Source: Pseudomonas sp. NCCP-436 (GTDB taxonomy: Bacteria > Pseudomonadota > Gammaproteobacteria > Pseudomonadales > Pseudomonadaceae). From it: a stretch of DNA of 64,000 nt. The DNA lies in the NCBI RefSeq assembly GCF_019656335.1, contig NZ_BPLZ01000017.1:1-64000 (forward strand), in the 5' to 3' direction. The notes under the pieces were generated by a model. That model was not told the DNA's origin. It made no database searches and saw only the letters and a list, made by a program, of their open reading frames with translations. Shown here piece by piece: positions 58,035 to 64,000 of this stretch. A program made the position numbers and the translations under genes. Position 1 is the stretch's first letter. The number at the start of each line of letters is the position of its first letter.

Positions 58035-58391
58035 GGGGCCGATTTGGATTCGACGCCGGTAACGAAACTTGAGGGGCATGCCGAGTAGGTGACAGTTCTC
58101 GTAAATCCGCTGCCACAACTTCATAGTTGCCAACGACGACAACTACGCTCTGGCTGCCTAAGGGCGCCAGCAGACCCTAGGGGATGCCTGTAAACCCGAA
58201 GATTTGGTCTGTCATATAGAACAGGATCGCCGCCAAGTTTGCTGTAGACGTAACGGCTAAAACTCATACAGCTCGCTCCAAGCACCCTGCCACTCGGGCG
58301 GCGCGGAGTTAACTCAGTAGAGATGGCTAAGCATGTAGAACCGATAGCAGAGGGCTGGCGGACGGGGGTTCAAATCCCCCCGGCTCCACCA
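58035..58391 (+). ncRNA. ssrA: Transfer-messenger RNA (tmRNA)
   Basis: The 357-nt tmRNA rescues stalled ribosomes with SmpB. The 5' end GGGGCCG pairs with the 3' CGGCUCC before ACCA. The T-arm GGGGGTTCAAATCCCCC is at 58364-58380. The tag frame from 58129 reads ANDDNYALAA with TAA at 58159-58161, the Pseudomonas-type tag. The conserved 5' segment GATTTGGATTCGACG is present. The gene is intact although an integrative element abuts its 3' end, so the element must restore the 3' sequence. smpB is not in the window. Confidence 0.98.
58364..58391 (+). other. Predicted attachment site (attL side) in the tmRNA 3' end
   Basis: The T-arm and acceptor end of ssrA is a common target for tyrosine integrases, and an integrase gene lies 0.9 kb downstream with no intervening core genes. 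The crossover core should fall here. The duplicate copy must lie beyond the right edge, and I found no second copy before base 64000. The limits are approximate. Confidence 0.6.
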
Positions 58392-58405
58392 ATTCAAGCA
58401 AGCAT

Positions 58406-58440
58406 AAACCCCTGATTTTCCTAGAGAACTTCAGGGGTTT
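58406..58440 (+). terminator. Terminator of ssrA
   Basis: A perfect 10-bp stem AAACCCCTGA/TCAGGGGTTT with a 15-nt loop is followed by TGTGTTTTC, 14 bp after the tmRNA CCA end. It lies on the element side of the predicted attachment site. Confidence 0.85.
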
Positions 58441-58490
58441 TGTGTTTTCAGGGGCAGCAACTGTCCCGAAAGTGTCACAGCAGGATCAGG

Positions 58491-59165
58491 CTACCAATAA
58501 TCCGGTTTGACAATGGCAGGCTTCCTGGGAAGCGGCACCTTTGGCGGGAGCTGGAAAGCCGCAAGCTCCGACTCGGGAATGTGCCGGCGGATCCAGTGGG
58601 CATGATCTTTCAGTGATCCCGGCGGATCCCGCTGTTCGTGGCGATGCGGAAGAATCACGCCAATTCGGATGTGCGGGAAGTCCGAGCGAATGGCAGCGAG
58701 TGCAGGCGCCAGGTCAGTGTCACCCGATACCAGCACGATCTGATCTAATTGCAGATCCACAGACCGGCATGCTGCCCGGTACATGCCTAGAGCCAGATTA
58801 ACGTCCGTCTCTTTCTCTTCGAGCTGCCAAATCGCCACCTGATCTTGCCTGGAAGGCTTCTGACCATCGAGGTACCTGGGCGCATAGCCCTTGGCCAGCC
58901 GGTGCGTACCGAGCGTGACCGAGACGCCTCTCGCCTGCAAGGCGCGGATATAGCGATTTTGCGCATCGTTGGAGACCTGGCCACGAGTCGCAAGCCTGGC
59001 GATGACAGGAGAAGTGAAGTAATCGACAGAGACCAGTTCGGCCGACGGCTCCTGGATCCGCAAGATCTCGGCAAGCAGCGCAGGCAGATCCAACCATTTG
59101 TGGTCGGAGCCATGCAGGACGCCGTAATAGAGGTTGTAGCCGTCTACGAAGAAAGCTGTACGCAC
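58491..59165 (-). CDS. NYN-domain (LabA-like) putative ribonuclease, element cargo
   Basis: The 224-residue protein has a PIN-like NYN fold. Acidic residues expected at the metal site are Asp8 in FFVDGYN, the Glu/Asp cluster EEKETDVNLA near residues 115-123 and VSGDTDLAPA near 147-155. A C-terminal tail rich in Pro, Lys and Arg (KVPLPRKPAIVKP) may bind RNA. It has a GTG start (59163-59165). It sits between integrase and ssrA, the slot where Pf prophages hold accessory genes such as toxin-antitoxin pairs, and has its own terminator-bounded unit. NYN proteins process RNA, and some act in phage defence; the role here is inferred only. Confidence 0.85.
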   Translation of the reverse strand: MRTAFFVDGYNLYYGVLHGSDHKWLDLPALLAEILRIQEPSAELVSVDYFTSPVIARLATRGQVSNDAQNRYIRALQARGVSVTLGTHRLAKGYAPRYLDGQKPSRQDQVAIWQLEEKETDVNLALGMYRAACRSVDLQLDQIVLVSGDTDLAPALAAIRSDFPHIRIGVILPHRHEQRDPPGSLKDHAHWIRRHIPESELAAFQLPPKVPLPRKPAIVKPDYW

Positions 59166-59186
59166 AATGCCCTATCCCTAGAAACG

Positions 59187-59211
59187 AAAAAACCGGCTTT
59201 GTGGGCCGGTT
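59187..59211 (-). terminator. Rho-independent terminator upstream of the NYN gene
   Basis: Stem AACCGGC/GCCGGTT (59191-59197, 59205-59211) with a 7-nt loop is followed by Ts on the minus strand. It lies between the integrase stop (59306) and the NYN start (59165), insulating the cargo gene from integrase transcripts. The A-run means partial activity on the plus strand is also possible. Confidence 0.85.
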
Positions 59212-59305
59212 TCTTCACCCGAGGCTAAGGCTGAACTGAATCGGCCCGCCAAGGGTTGAGTCGTGAGGAAAGTATCCCCTAAAACCGAACACGCTTCAAC
59301 ACGAA

Positions 59306-60319
59306 TCAACACGATCTCACACCAAGCTGATCAGTGATACCCGCGATAGGATTCAGCTTCACCGCCTCAGCCAGATGCTCCGGTGCCAAGTGCGCATAAC
59401 GCATGGTCATGGCCAAGCTGGAGTGGCCCAGGATTTTCTGTAGCGTGAGGATGTTCCCGCCCTTCTGCATGAAGTGGCTGGCGAAGGTGTGGCGCAGTGC
59501 GTGGCTGGCCTGCCCTTTCGGCAGCACGATCCCCGATCGGCTCAACGCTCGACGAAACGACGTGATAGCGCCGGTGAACTGGCCGTGACGCTTCCAGTGA
59601 TCACGAATGAACGCTTCCAGCTCGGGCTGGATCGGCACGGTTCGCACCTTGCTGGATTTGGTCTTGCTGTATGTCACAGCACCATTGCGCAGCCTGGACG
59701 GTGTGAGGCTTTCCGCTTCTGACCATCGAGCACCAGTGGCCAGACAGAGCAGCACGATAGGTTCGACATGCGGGTTGTCGCAGCCTTCGCGAATGGCAGT
59801 GAGCAGATCGGCTATCTGTTCCTGGGTCAGCCAGGACAGTTCCCGCTCCTCGATCTTGTAAGGCTTCATCAGCTCCAGGGGATTGGCGTAATCGATCTGG
59901 CCGAGGCCTCGCAGCTCGTTGAACACTGCGCGGATGTATCCGAGTTCATTGTTCAGCGTCTTGGGTGTGATGCCGGCTTCTGCCCGCAAGCGGCGATCAT
60001 GGGCATAGGTGGCCGGGTCGAGCTTCATGGCGATGGGGTCACGTAGACGAACGCACAAGGCATCGAGCTTGGCCTTTCTGCGCTCACCGTCCTTGAGCAT
60101 ATGGCCGTGAAGATCGAACCACAGACCAACCAGCTCCGAAAGTCGGCGGCGATCCTGAGCCTTGGGGTTCCAGGCTGGGTCAGCGGCCTTGTTGGCGGTG
60201 ATGTACTGCTCATAGCGCAGGGCTTCTGCCTTGGTCTTGAACAGCTTGCGGAAGCGCTGGCCACGGATGGGTTGAACGTCTGCAAGCCATCGACCGTCAG
60301 GCTGTTTCTTGACGCTCAT
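59306..60319 (-). CDS. Tyrosine recombinase (phage-type integrase)
   Basis: The 337-residue integrase has an N-terminal arm-binding/SAM-like part (about 1-155) and a catalytic domain with Arg198 (LATGARWSEAESL), a Lys in TYSKTKSSKV, His273-x2-Arg276 (HALRHTFASHF), His299 (LGHSS) and nucleophile Tyr308 (MRYAHL). All catalytic residues are present, so it should be active. ATG 60319 overlaps the rep stop (ATGA), so integrase is co-translated with the replication gene, as in Pf phages. It should recombine at the ssrA 3' end. Confidence 0.95.
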   Translation of the reverse strand: MSVKKQPDGRWLADVQPIRGQRFRKLFKTKAEALRYEQYITANKAADPAWNPKAQDRRRLSELVGLWFDLHGHMLKDGERRKAKLDALCVRLRDPIAMKLDPATYAHDRRLRAEAGITPKTLNNELGYIRAVFNELRGLGQIDYANPLELMKPYKIEERELSWLTQEQIADLLTAIREGCDNPHVEPIVLLCLATGARWSEAESLTPSRLRNGAVTYSKTKSSKVRTVPIQPELEAFIRDHWKRHGQFTGAITSFRRALSRSGIVLPKGQASHALRHTFASHFMQKGGNILTLQKILGHSSLAMTMRYAHLAPEHLAEAVKLNPIAGITDQLGVRSC

Positions 60320-61596
60320 ACTGCCCTGCCCCACCTCACATGCCGTTCCTCCAGGATGTTCTTGAGGTGCTTGTACAGCCCATCCTCATCCATCCCCTTG
60401 GCGGCGTAGTGGTCACGAATCACCGGCCAGCATTCCCAATCCTTGAGCCGGTAAAAGCCCTTTCTAGCGCCCACTCGCTCCCGTGCCAACAGGCTTACGA
60501 AGTTTCCCAGGAACAGCTCCACGTTCTTGCCGGAGAAGCCCCGAGACGTCTTGTAGTTGCGCTTGTACTCGGTGTCATCCAGCAACGAATCGACCGGCAG
60601 ATCAACGCGGGCATCTTCACGCAGCAGCGTCCAGATCGGTTCGTAGTAACCAGGGCGAGCCAGCAACTTGAACTGCTGCATACCGTAGCGCCACAGGCCA
60701 TCCAAATGCGGCGTGAAGGCGGCGTAGCTGTTGGTGTCGATGGCGTTGCCGGTGTGCAGATCGACGGAGCCACTGGCGAATTGCTGAATCACCGAGTGGT
60801 GGTAACGCAGTTCGATACGCCACACGGTCTGGTCTTGGTTGTAGTTGTCCGGGTCGCCTTCGTCGAAGCTGTCACGACGCCGCCAAACGCCTTCCCAGTA
60901 GTCGAGCTTGTCGGTGGCCTTAGCCTGTTCGGTCTTGTTGTAGATGGCCAGTTGCACGCCACCGGCAGAGCCGAACATGTAAGTCTCCCCACGGCCGTAG
61001 ACGCTGCTTTTCGTATCCCAGGTAATTTCCTTGATCCCGGAGATATCGCGGGCCGAGCGGGCGCGGCAGTGCATACGGGCGACCAGATCGGCGGGAGGTT
61101 GCCAGCCTTGAACATCCAGGGCGAGATGCACCGCGCATTGGTTGCGTTCAATGTGCGTGAGGATCTGCTCAGCGTAGAAATCCATACGGGCTTGCAGGCG
61201 CTCAGGCGACAGAGCATCAATGGCATGCGGAGACACCTCAACCTTGAGGTGTGGGCCGATGTTCTCGACCTTGGCGTTGTAGTTCTTCAGCAGCAGCACA
61301 AAGCCTAGGTCGGCGTTCTGCAGCTTGTACTGGTAGCCCGAATCCTTGCTGACACGGCCTGCATGCCAGCGCTCTCCTGCGAAGTCGACGATGGTGCCCG
61401 GCTTATCGAACAGGCACAGCAGCTCCGGCCGGAGCAGGCCACGGTACAGCTGGCGGACGGTATCGACGCCGCAGTGCAGCAGGCGGACTTTCGACAGGTC
61501 AACGATACGGGCGTTGCCCGGGTCTACGAACAGCCGACCGTTCACGTCTTCACGTGCCAGCATGTCCATGCGAAGGAAGTCTTTTGGCTTTTTCAC
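60316..61596 (-). CDS. Phage/plasmid replication initiator, gene II/X type (Pf-like)
   Basis: The 426-residue protein resembles the rolling-circle initiators of filamentous phages (Phage_CRI/Phage_X families). A central part holds CAVHLALDVQGWQPPADLV, VYGRGETYMFGSAGGVQLAIYN and the conserved VWRIELRYHH segment. A C-terminal helical part contains SRGFSGKNVELFLGN. The start is GTG 61594-61596, with GGTGA close upstream. A structured non-coding region precedes it, as the origin precedes gene II in Ff phages. The nicking tyrosine could not be fixed by eye. Confidence 0.85.
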   Translation of the reverse strand: MKKPKDFLRMDMLAREDVNGRLFVDPGNARIVDLSKVRLLHCGVDTVRQLYRGLLRPELLCLFDKPGTIVDFAGERWHAGRVSKDSGYQYKLQNADLGFVLLLKNYNAKVENIGPHLKVEVSPHAIDALSPERLQARMDFYAEQILTHIERNQCAVHLALDVQGWQPPADLVARMHCRARSARDISGIKEITWDTKSSVYGRGETYMFGSAGGVQLAIYNKTEQAKATDKLDYWEGVWRRRDSFDEGDPDNYNQDQTVWRIELRYHHSVIQQFASGSVDLHTGNAIDTNSYAAFTPHLDGLWRYGMQQFKLLARPGYYEPIWTLLREDARVDLPVDSLLDDTEYKRNYKTSRGFSGKNVELFLGNFVSLLARERVGARKGFYRLKDWECWPVIRDHYAAKGMDEDGLYKHLKNILEERHVRWGRAV

Positions 61597-61641
61597 TCAG
61601 TCACCTATTGCTGATTACTGCGGAAGTTTTCGTCTTACTTT

Positions 61642-61782
61642 CTGACGTGTTACAGGGGCGTCAGGTGGCGGGCGCGCCGCGTGGCACCAGCGCCCGTTGC
61701 GCTACGCTGACTCGGCGCTGGTGTCAGCTCGCGGCGTGCGGCGCCCCCGACGCAGCCGAACCCGTCTCGGCTGCGCCGAGAC
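61642..61782. other. Stem-loop-rich non-coding region, candidate phage origin/packaging region
   Basis: Between the rep start (61596) and the next stop (61791) lie 194 bp with no gene and four inverted repeats. These are CTGACG/CGTCAG (61642-61647, 61659-61664); GCGCGCCGCG with CGCGGCGTGC (61672-61681, 61730-61739), which encloses CACCAGCGCC/GGCGCTGGTG (61685-61694, 61714-61723); and GTCTCGGC/GCCGAGAC with a 3-nt loop (61764-61771, 61775-61782). This density recalls the intergenic region of filamentous phages that holds strand origins and the packaging signal. Confidence 0.6.
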
Positions 61783-61790
61783 ACACACGG

Positions 61791-62105
61791 CTACGTCAGG
61801 GGCTTGCACCGCTCTTGCTTCATCCATCGTTCAAGCTCCTTGAATGGGTCCGGTTCGGTCAGGCAGTTCTGTTCCTGGATGTAGGAAGGCACCTGGGGAC
61901 GATCAGAGGGCGGGAGGCTTGCGTACCAGAGGAAGGCGCTCAGCAGCGCCAGGAATACGAGGTGCAGGCAGTCAGCGAAGTGCAGCGGGCGGGTCTGGAT
62001 CAACACCAAGGGCTTTGCCCTTGTCATCCCACTCTTGCCGCCGAGGGCTCGGGAGCGCGGGGCGGTGAAGCTGCCCCACTCTCCCGTGGTCAGGCTCGTT
62101 TTCAT
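61791..62105 (-). CDS. Small single-span membrane protein of the element
   Basis: The product is up to 104 residues. One hydrophobic helix lies at about 43-64 ([19 protein letters not shown]), flanked by a basic N-terminal side and a charged C-terminal tail ([15 protein letters not shown]). The start is uncertain: ATG 62105 or ATG 62027. It occupies the place of small membrane or coat genes in Pf, but at this length, and with a charged tail on both sides, it does not look like a major coat protein. No family recognised. Confidence 0.6.
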   Translation of the reverse strand: MKTSLTTGEWGSFTAPRSRALGGKSGMTRAKPLVLIQTRPLHFADCLHLVFLALLSAFLWYASLPPSDRPQVPSYIQEQNCLTEPDPFKELERWMKQERCKPLT

Positions 62106-62114
62106 GGCGTGGGG

Positions 62115-62513
62115 TCAAGGGTTCGCTTCGCCCGTGCTTCCGTTCGCCGGAACGGTGAAGCTGTTCCGACGAGCCGGGAGCGCGGCCCCTGACCCGGAAC
62201 CATCGGCGGAATGGGTCAGGGTCATGCGGTCCAGTACGTTGCCGGAACCATGCCGGTCGCGGTGCCGCATCGCCCTGATAGTGCAAATGTCGTCGAAGTA
62301 GTACTCGTTCGGGTTGCGCGTACTGGAGCTGACTTCGACCGCCAGGAAGCACGGGGCGCCCTGCATATCCGGGGTTGGGATCAGCACGCCGACTATCTGG
62401 ATGCATTGCCAGAAGGATTCCGGCTCAGCGTCCCAGGCGGTTTCAACCAGTACGGTCTTGCCGACATAGCTCAGAGCAGTGGCAGCATCGAGCTGGATAC
62501 GTGGCTTACGCAT
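62115..62513 (-). CDS. Element protein of unknown family, paralog A
   Basis: The 132-residue soluble protein shares a core with the product of the next upstream gene: an A-T/I-x-Y/F-I/V-G-x-TVLVE start, then W-x-C-x2-I-VGV, YFD-x-I-x-T and a late VLDR. About 40 per cent of aligned positions match by eye. Paralog A has an extra Ser/Gly/Ala-rich tail of about 30 residues. Its ATG overlaps the upstream gene by 8 bp. No domain is recognised. Similar small genes occupy this slot in Pf-like phages. Confidence 0.75.
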   Translation of the reverse strand: MRKPRIQLDAATALSYVGKTVLVETAWDAEPESFWQCIQIVGVLIPTPDMQGAPCFLAVEVSSSTRNPNEYYFDDICTIRAMRHRDRHGSGNVLDRMTLTHSADGSGSGAALPARRNSFTVPANGSTGEANP

Positions 62514-62847
62514 GGTGGCGTTCTCCTTCCTTGGCTTGGTTCTGGAACAGGTGCGGCAGCGGAAGGCGATCCAGCACCTTGCCGGTTGCGTGACGATCAC
62601 GCACGACGCGGAGGGTGTTGATGCTGTCGAAGTAGACCTCTAGCGGCAGGTCCTCGCTGCCATCGAACGGCATGGCGAGGAAGTAGCCCTCTTCGAATAC
62701 GCCCGGCACCGGCAGCACCACGCCGACAATGTGGTAGCAGCGCCAGAGCATTTCGTTGTCGCCGTCCCAGCGCAGTTCGACGAGCACGGTCTGGCCGATA
62801 AAGCCGATAGCGGTGATGGGATCGAACACCAGGGCAGGCTTAGACAT
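62506..62847 (-). CDS. Element protein of unknown family, paralog B
   Basis: The 113-residue paralog of the preceding protein has core TAIGFIGQTVLVELRWDG, LWRCYHIVGVVLPVPG, EVYFDSINTLRVVRDRH and ATGKVLDRLPLPH. It is acidic in the middle and basic and His-rich at the very end (KEGERHHA). ATG 62847 overlaps the stop of the upstream HTH gene by 8 bp. The pattern suggests a compact beta-rich fold. Function unknown. Confidence 0.75.
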   Translation of the reverse strand: MSKPALVFDPITAIGFIGQTVLVELRWDGDNEMLWRCYHIVGVVLPVPGVFEEGYFLAMPFDGSEDLPLEVYFDSINTLRVVRDRHATGKVLDRLPLPHLFQNQAKEGERHHA

Positions 62848-63055
62848 GGGCGTAGTCTCCTGCCTTGAACACGGTCTTGCCCTTCTCCAGATCGGCGCGG
62901 AGACGGGCAAGGTTGACCATGCGGAAATCGGCCAGCTTCATGCTCGGGATGGTCTGGCTGTCTACCCAGTTGATGACCTCTTCGACCGTCACGCCGCTTA
63001 GCTCGGCGAAGGTCTTTACGCTGCACAGGTCGAGGCTTTCGTTTGTGGCGGTCAT
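62840..63055 (-). CDS. Excisionase-like small DNA-binding protein (second copy)
   Basis: The 71-residue protein has a winged-helix-like pattern, FAELSGVTVEEVINWVDSQ, followed by IPSMKL and MVNLARLRADLEKGK. The spacing FAE-x-G...WV...PS-x-K...MVN-x-A-x-L matches the protein encoded at 63213-63467, so the two are paralogs. Its ATG overlaps the Arc-type gene stop (ATGA). It could be an excisionase or a regulator of the early operon. Confidence 0.7.
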   Translation of the reverse strand: MTATNESLDLCSVKTFAELSGVTVEEVINWVDSQTIPSMKLADFRMVNLARLRADLEKGKTVFKAGDYAHV

Positions 63056-63216
63056 TGGTTGCCCTCCTTGGCGGCTTTGTCCTGGGCGTAGCTCGCTTCC
63101 AGGCGAATGACGACTTCCGAGTTCATCGAACGGCGGGCCGCGAAGGCGGACTGTTCGATCTTGGCGCGCAGCTCGGGCGGTACGCGCAGCTTGAATTGCG
63201 GGTCTGTTCGGCTCAC
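63052..63216 (-). CDS. Arc-type ribbon-helix-helix regulator (54 aa)
   Basis: The GTG-started frame encodes MSRTDPQFKLRVPPELRAKI, then EQSAFAARRSMNSEVVIRLE and a charged tail. This is the Arc/Mnt pattern: a beta strand (QFKLRVP) that reads DNA as a dimer, then two helices with the Arc-like RSMNSEVVIRLE. The GTG overlaps the stop of the upstream gene (GTGA), and its TGA overlaps the next ATG, so it is coupled on both sides. It is short enough to be missed by length-limited gene finders. Confidence 0.85.
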   Translation of the reverse strand: MSRTDPQFKLRVPPELRAKIEQSAFAARRSMNSEVVIRLEASYAQDKAAKEGNQ

Positions 63217-63467
63217 AGCGTCCACTCCTGTTCCAGTAGCTGGCGGGTCAGCAACGCCACGTTGACCATGGTGCGTTTGCCGACCTTCTGCGAAGGCAGG
63301 TAGTTACGTTCTACCCAGGTGCGTACCACGATGGGTTCGTCGCCCATGCCGATCCATTCGGCGAACTTCTGCCACGGCATCAAGGGCGGGGCACCGTGCA
63401 GCTTTTGCGGGTCGAGACCTTCCGTATCCATAAGCTTTAATCCACTATGTTCGGCAATGTTCAGCAT
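63213..63467 (-). CDS. Excisionase-like (XisF-type) DNA-binding protein
   Basis: The 84-residue product has LMPWQKFAEWIGMGDE then VVRTWVERNYLPSQKVGKRT and MVNVALLTRQLLEQE, a MerR/excisionase winged-helix pattern similar to Pf-phage XisF. It is the first gene of the leftward operon, divergent from the repressor-like gene, as in Pf4. The start is uncertain: ATG 63467 lies only 7 bp from operator repeat 1, and ATG 63431 would give 72 residues. Confidence 0.75.
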   Translation of the reverse strand: MLNIAEHSGLKLMDTEGLDPQKLHGAPPLMPWQKFAEWIGMGDEPIVVRTWVERNYLPSQKVGKRTMVNVALLTRQLLEQEWTL

Positions 63468-63474
63468 TCCGAGG

Positions 63475-63536
63475 GAGCAAATATAACCCTCGGAGCAAAT
63501 ATAGCCCCCACCGTGAGTGAGAGCAACATTTGCCCC
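63475..63536. promoter_or_regulatory. Three direct operator-like repeats in the divergent control region
   Basis: GAGCAAATATAACCCT (63475-63490), GAGCAAATATAGCCCC (63493-63508) and GAGCAACATTTGCCCC (63521-63536) share GAGCAA-N4/5-(G)CCC, with starts 18 and 28 bp apart. The third copy is also a dyad (GAGCAA/TTGCCC). They lie between the xis-type start and the repressor-like start and are natural binding sites for that repressor. Confidence 0.7.
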
Positions 63537-63561
63537 CGATTAAGAGAAAATCAATATCTAT

Positions 63562-63831
63562 ATGGAAAGCTCAGGCGATAGGGCTCGTCTATTGATCAAG
63601 ATGTATGGCCCCAAGAGGATCAGCACCGAAAGCGGTACTGACCACAACCGTTGGAAAAGCCTTAGCAAAGGCGCAGTGCGAATCAGCACTGAAGAGATCG
63701 ACGTACTGGTGAAGATCTACCCCCAATACGCCCTATGGCTGGCTAGCGGGAAGACTGCGCCGGAGATCGGCCAGACCAGCCCGGCCTACGACGAAGCCAA
63801 CCGAAACTTGAGCCAACCCAACGCGGGATAG
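63562..63831 (+). CDS. Repressor-like DNA-binding protein of the element
   Basis: The 89-residue protein has an atypical Cro/CI-like HTH pattern: LLIKMYGPKRISTESGTDHN, RWKSLSKGAVRISTEEIDVL, then KIYPQYALWLASGKTAPEIG. This style is common among small repressors in Pseudomonas phages. It is divergent from the xis-type operon, and three repeats fill the spacer, so it is the likely lysogeny/copy-control repressor. The ribosome site is weak (AAGAGA, far upstream). There is no peptidase domain, so SOS self-cleavage is unlikely. Confidence 0.75.
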   Translation: MESSGDRARLLIKMYGPKRISTESGTDHNRWKSLSKGAVRISTEEIDVLVKIYPQYALWLASGKTAPEIGQTSPAYDEANRNLSQPNAG

Positions 63832-64000
63832 CGGTCACCCAGAAAGTAGCTAGGCGCTGGTACGCCCGAAGAGAAGGGATTCAAGAAAGGATCGAGGACG
63901 GATAATTTACTGAAGTCAAACAGCAGAATTTATTGAGCATATAAAGAGCCCACACCAATAAAGTACAGGCCAAACCATCTGCCAAAAGAAATGGAATTAT
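63832..64000. other. AT-rich stretch at the right edge
   Basis: After the repressor-like gene, 169 bp become clearly richer in A and T than the rest of the window. They contain no gene I can support and no copy of the tmRNA 3' end. The element therefore continues past the window or ends shortly after it. Confidence 0.5.

Larger units (their letters stand above)
58364..64000. mobile_element. Integrated Pf-like (inovirus-derived) element, right end outside window
   Basis: Content from left to right: NYN nuclease, tyrosine integrase, gene II/X-type replication initiator, stem-loop-rich non-coding region, small membrane protein, two paralogs of unknown family, excisionase-like protein, Arc-type regulator, second excisionase-like protein, and a divergent repressor-like gene. 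The order repressor-xis-small genes-rep-int matches Pf prophages of P. aeruginosa. However, coat, minor coat, Zot and ssDNA-binding protein genes, which Pf carries between the small genes and rep, are absent. Whether they lie beyond 64000 cannot be excluded, but that would break the Pf order. Confidence 0.75.

Noticed and set aside
57948..58142. Short open frame on the minus strand across the tmRNA 5' part
   Set aside because: The region is accounted for by the ssrA promoter and tmRNA structure, and there is no ribosome site.
63475..63536. Possible CRISPR-like repeats
   Set aside because: Only three short, imperfect copies with spacings of 18 and 28 bp and no cas genes; an operator array fits better.
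58364..64000. Second copy of the tmRNA 3' end (attR) inside the window
   Set aside because: I scanned the stretch to the right edge for the GGTTCAAATCC core and acceptor end and found none, so the right boundary is left open.

Overview
The window reads as a Pseudomonas-type gammaproteobacterial chromosome. The coding sequence is GC-rich, and the tmRNA encodes the tag ANDDNYALAA. Several gene blocks match Pseudomonas arrangements: bauA/bauC with a divergent bauR, msrPQ next to pssA and ilvC, moaCDE, copZ/copA/cueR, and a small gene followed by fklB, a UPF0114 gene and a Lon-like protease. No sequence search was run. Family calls rest on motifs, lengths and neighbours read from the sequence.

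Layout. 1-150: a stable-RNA-type promoter firing leftward out of the window. 150-4.8 kb: msrQ-msrP (methionine sulfoxide repair), pssA (phospholipid synthesis), ilvC with its divergent regulator ilvY. 4.9-9.8 kb: a DMT exporter, a membrane-anchored 5'-nucleotidase, small proteins and moaE-moaD-moaC (molybdopterin, the cofactor MsrP needs). 9.9-15.6 kb: a PIN/PhoH ATPase, yaaA, a short-chain dehydrogenase, membrane proteins and an InaA-type kinase. 15.7-19.8 kb: beta-alanine catabolism (bauC, bauA, bauR). 20-31.6 kb: a chemoreceptor, a TetR regulator, a PhoX phosphatase, YigZ, 8-oxoguanine deaminase, an rRNA methyltransferase, a large DUF748 protein and two DUF2845 paralogs. 31.6-48.2 kb: stress proteins (CsbD, BON), two RND efflux systems that both lack an outer-membrane channel gene, an MFS exporter, a complete CueR copper circuit and an ABC-2 exporter. 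48.2-57.9 kb: a small gene with a Fur-like promoter, fklB, a UPF0114 membrane protein, a Lon-like protease, a DUF4105 protein and a large hybrid histidine kinase. 58.0-58.4 kb: ssrA (tmRNA).

From the 3' end of ssrA to the right edge lies an integrated element with the gene order of a filamentous (Pf-like) prophage, but without coat, Zot or ssDNA-binding genes in the visible 5.6 kb. It has a tyrosine integrase, a gene II/X-type replication initiator, a stem-loop-rich non-coding region upstream of the initiator, and a run of tightly overlapping small genes. That run holds two excisionase-like paralogs, an Arc-type regulator and two paralogs of an unrecognised family. A divergent repressor-like gene faces the run across a spacer with three copies of an operator-like repeat. 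A NYN-domain nuclease gene sits between integrase and tmRNA, where Pf prophages carry accessory cargo. The right end of the element is outside the window. Its most interesting reading is a satellite-like or stripped inovirus, comparable in logic to the RS1 satellite of CTXphi.
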